From assembly GCA_029856055.1 (NCBI GenBank), contig JAHQWF010000129.1, forward strand, positions 1-15,668: a DNA stretch of 15,668 nt, in the 5' to 3' direction. A program made the translations under genes and the position numbers. Below are positions 14,373 through 15,668 of this stretch, in pieces. The stretch comes from Candidatus Njordarchaeota archaeon (GTDB lineage Archaea > Asgardarchaeota > Njordarchaeia > Njordarchaeales > Njordarchaeaceae). The number at the start of each line of letters is the position of its first letter. Positions within the stretch are counted from its first letter, which is position 1. The notes beneath the pieces were generated by a model. That model had not been told where the DNA came from and searched no databases. It saw only the letters and a program-made list of their open reading frames with translations.

Positions 14373-15143
14373 ATGCTAGTGGTTAATTCATATAGGTTAT
14401 TGCTCGAAGTTGAAGACATTTCAGACATCTGCAGATTTGTGAGCACGGTAAGCTTGATCTTCAGAACAAGACCACAGCTAGTTCTAGCTACGAAACAAAA
14501 CAATAAATATATCTATACATTTGCTTTTAACATTTACTTGTTTAGTGGAAAAAGCGACGTTGTTGTGCTATATACTGAATCGGATTTAAAACCAAAAAAA
14601 TATATTCGATATGTTGATTCGCCGATCGAGAAATACGAATTTACAGATAACACTAACAATCCCGTTGGAATGTATATACCAGTTATATTGCTCGAGAAGT
14701 TACCAACAGTATTTGATCCAACCATTAATAAAATTGAGCTGAAGATGCATTCTAATCATGGTATACATATCGGAGATGAGCATGTTCCTGATGATATGAA
14801 AGCATTAGTAGGTATCATAGTAGTTGATTTTAATGATTTTGTAAGACTCACGGTTGAAAGAAAAGAAATACGGGGGGTATCTTTTACAGCTAATATAAAT
14901 AGTAACACGGTATACTTCGCTTTTGGTGAACCACTAGGTATAGGTGATAAGCTTTATGGTAAAATATACTTATCAAAGGGGCCTGAGATGCACAAAAAGT
15001 TTTTTTCATTAAATAACGAGGGAGAAATACTGTGGTTTAATGGAAAGAGAGACCCATCATTAGCATATACTGCTGTGATCAATGTGGAGAGTATGTCTAA
15101 TAGTTTTATTGAATTTATTAAATCAGTCGCTCACTTCGACTAG
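14373..15143 (+). CDS. Unknown 256-residue beta-rich protein
   Basis: I do not recognise the family. The protein is soluble, with many predicted strands (YRLLLEVED, KYIYTFAFNIYLF, DVVVLYTES, VGIIVVDFNDF, VYFAFGEPLGIG) and no signal peptide, membrane segment or cysteine pair; the single Cys is near the N-terminus. A local HSNHGIHIGDEHVPDD run (about 127-142) contains three His and several acidic residues and could bind a metal, but this is speculative. ATG 14373 is only 2 bases after the GAGAGGG site; GTG 14379, two codons later, has a better 8-base spacing and may be the real start. The last 21 bases overlap the end of ribK on the opposite strand. Divergent from the DUF151 gene across about 106 bases. 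Confidence 0.75.
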   Translation: MLVVNSYRLLLEVEDISDICRFVSTVSLIFRTRPQLVLATKQNNKYIYTFAFNIYLFSGKSDVVVLYTESDLKPKKYIRYVDSPIEKYEFTDNTNNPVGMYIPVILLEKLPTVFDPTINKIELKMHSNHGIHIGDEHVPDDMKALVGIIVVDFNDFVRLTVERKEIRGVSFTANINSNTVYFAFGEPLGIGDKLYGKIYLSKGPEMHKKFFSLNNEGEILWFNGKRDPSLAYTAVINVESMSNSFIEFIKSVAHFD

Positions 15144-15503
15144 AAACTCAATCACATCTCCATCTCTCAGATTAAGTTTTTTCCTAAGATTAATTGACGC
15201 TACGATTTCGAAAACGCTTTCTGGATGTATACTTCTCATAGGTCTCAAAATTAATATTTTAAGTCTTCCAAGTCTTCCTAATGAATACTTTATTTCACCG
15301 AAGGTACTTGGCTTAAATCGATGGGGCAATTCATCTATCTGTAAATTCCCGTCTTCAACCAAGACGTTTAGTGTCCCTAAAAAAGGATCGGCTCCTAATA
15401 ATGATTTGAAAAGAGAGAAATATGGATTTTGTTTGACATAATATCTCCCCTTACCTATACCCGATATGACTCTCCCTCGCACTTTCTTTATTTTTGTCAT
15501 CAT
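15123..15503 (-). CDS. ribK: CTP-dependent riboflavin kinase (archaeal, DUF120)
   Basis: Archaeal RibK phosphorylates riboflavin to FMN using CTP rather than ATP, in the cytosol. The 126-residue length fits the single-domain form without the N-terminal helix-turn-helix seen in some archaea. Family signatures are GRVISGIGKGRYYV (10-23), DPFLGTLNV (39-47) with the metal and nucleotide ligands T44 and N46, and the C-terminal ESVFEIVASINLRKKLNL (95-112) with DGDVIEF, where E99 is the likely catalytic base. These match Methanocaldococcus jannaschii RibK in order and spacing. Two ATG codons in tandem (15503 and 15500) follow AAGGTG by 4 and 7 bases; either may be used. The gene lies 11 bases after the stop of the partial upstream gene, so they are likely one operon. 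Its end overlaps the convergent 256-residue gene by 21 bases. Confidence 0.93.
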   Translation of the reverse strand: MMTKIKKVRGRVISGIGKGRYYVKQNPYFSLFKSLLGADPFLGTLNVLVEDGNLQIDELPHRFKPSTFGEIKYSLGRLGRLKILILRPMRSIHPESVFEIVASINLRKKLNLRDGDVIEFLVEVSD

Positions 15504-15514
15504 TGAGCACCTTT

Positions 15515-15667
15515 CTACAAAAAGATATTTTCTGTGCCAATTGGAGTGTTTTCTCGCATGATCTTAATTGTTGCCCTCTTCACTTTATCTCTAAATTTAT
15601 CTGTTGTATAAACTCTTATAGCGTAGAAATATCCCTCCATCGATTTTGTGAATTTAGAGATTCTATT
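15515..15667 (-). CDS. C-terminal fragment of an unknown gene running off the right edge
   Basis: The last 50 codons of a minus-strand frame are visible, open to the window edge and ending in TAG at 15515-15517. The peptide is basic and contains EGYFYAIRVYTTDKFRDKVK and ends in PIGTENIFL. The frame leads directly into ribK with an 11-base gap containing the ribK ribosome site, which supports it as a real co-transcribed gene. The fragment is too short for me to name a family. Confidence 0.6.
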   Translation of the reverse strand, partial: NRISKFTKSMEGYFYAIRVYTTDKFRDKVKRATIKIMRENTPIGTENIFL

Positions 15668-15668
15668 C

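Overview
The window looks like a piece of an AT-rich archaeal chromosome, most likely a thermophilic crenarchaeon (Thermoproteota, possibly Desulfurococcales-like). The grounds are: an archaeal-type CTP-dependent riboflavin kinase, a homologue of the OSTC/DC2 oligosaccharyltransferase subunit, A+T-rich TATA-box promoters, Shine-Dalgarno sites of the GAGGTG/GGTGA type, several TTG starts, and short spacers between genes. The genus-level guess is inference. I see no tRNA, rRNA, CRISPR array, insertion sequence or phage gene. No stretch longer than about 150 bases lacks a gene.

Left part (1-4183, + strand): the 3' part of a gene with an ATP-cone-like domain; a membrane protein with a cytosolic RCK (TrkA-N/TrkA-C) module; a three-helix membrane protein resembling eukaryotic OSTC/DC2; and a short D-3-phosphoglycerate-dehydrogenase-type protein whose catalytic Glu appears to be replaced. 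A 544-residue helical protein of unknown function (4172-5806, -) meets it tail to tail with a 12-base overlap.

Middle (5807-9528): divergent from the 544-residue gene is pyrG (CTP synthase), with both domains complete and an extra segment near the synthase active site. Convergent to it is an ASCH (PUA-like) gene that is intact except for one in-frame UGA at codon 39. A palindromic TATA box lies midway between this gene and a divergent pair made of a small unknown protein and an S-adenosylmethionine hydrolase (DUF62).

Right part (9535-15668): a tight minus-strand operon encodes a MoxR/RavA-type AAA+ ATPase with a four-cysteine motif, a protein with a C-terminal VWA domain, and an unknown 207-residue protein, in that transcriptional order. 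Upstream on the same strand is a bifunctional-nuclease-domain (DUF151) protein. Divergent from that is an unknown 256-residue protein, whose end overlaps the end of ribK. A partial gene upstream of ribK runs off the right edge.

Functional threads: pyrG makes CTP, the phosphate donor used by archaeal RibK. The AAA+/VWA pair is probably a metal-dependent chaperone or remodelling machine with an unknown client, and its third gene is the best local candidate for a partner. The strongest anomalies are the ASCH gene with an internal UGA, the OSTC-like protein, the four-cysteine insert plus Asn-for-Asp Walker B in the AAA+ protein, the Glu loss in the dehydrogenase, and the 13-residue insertion in PyrG.
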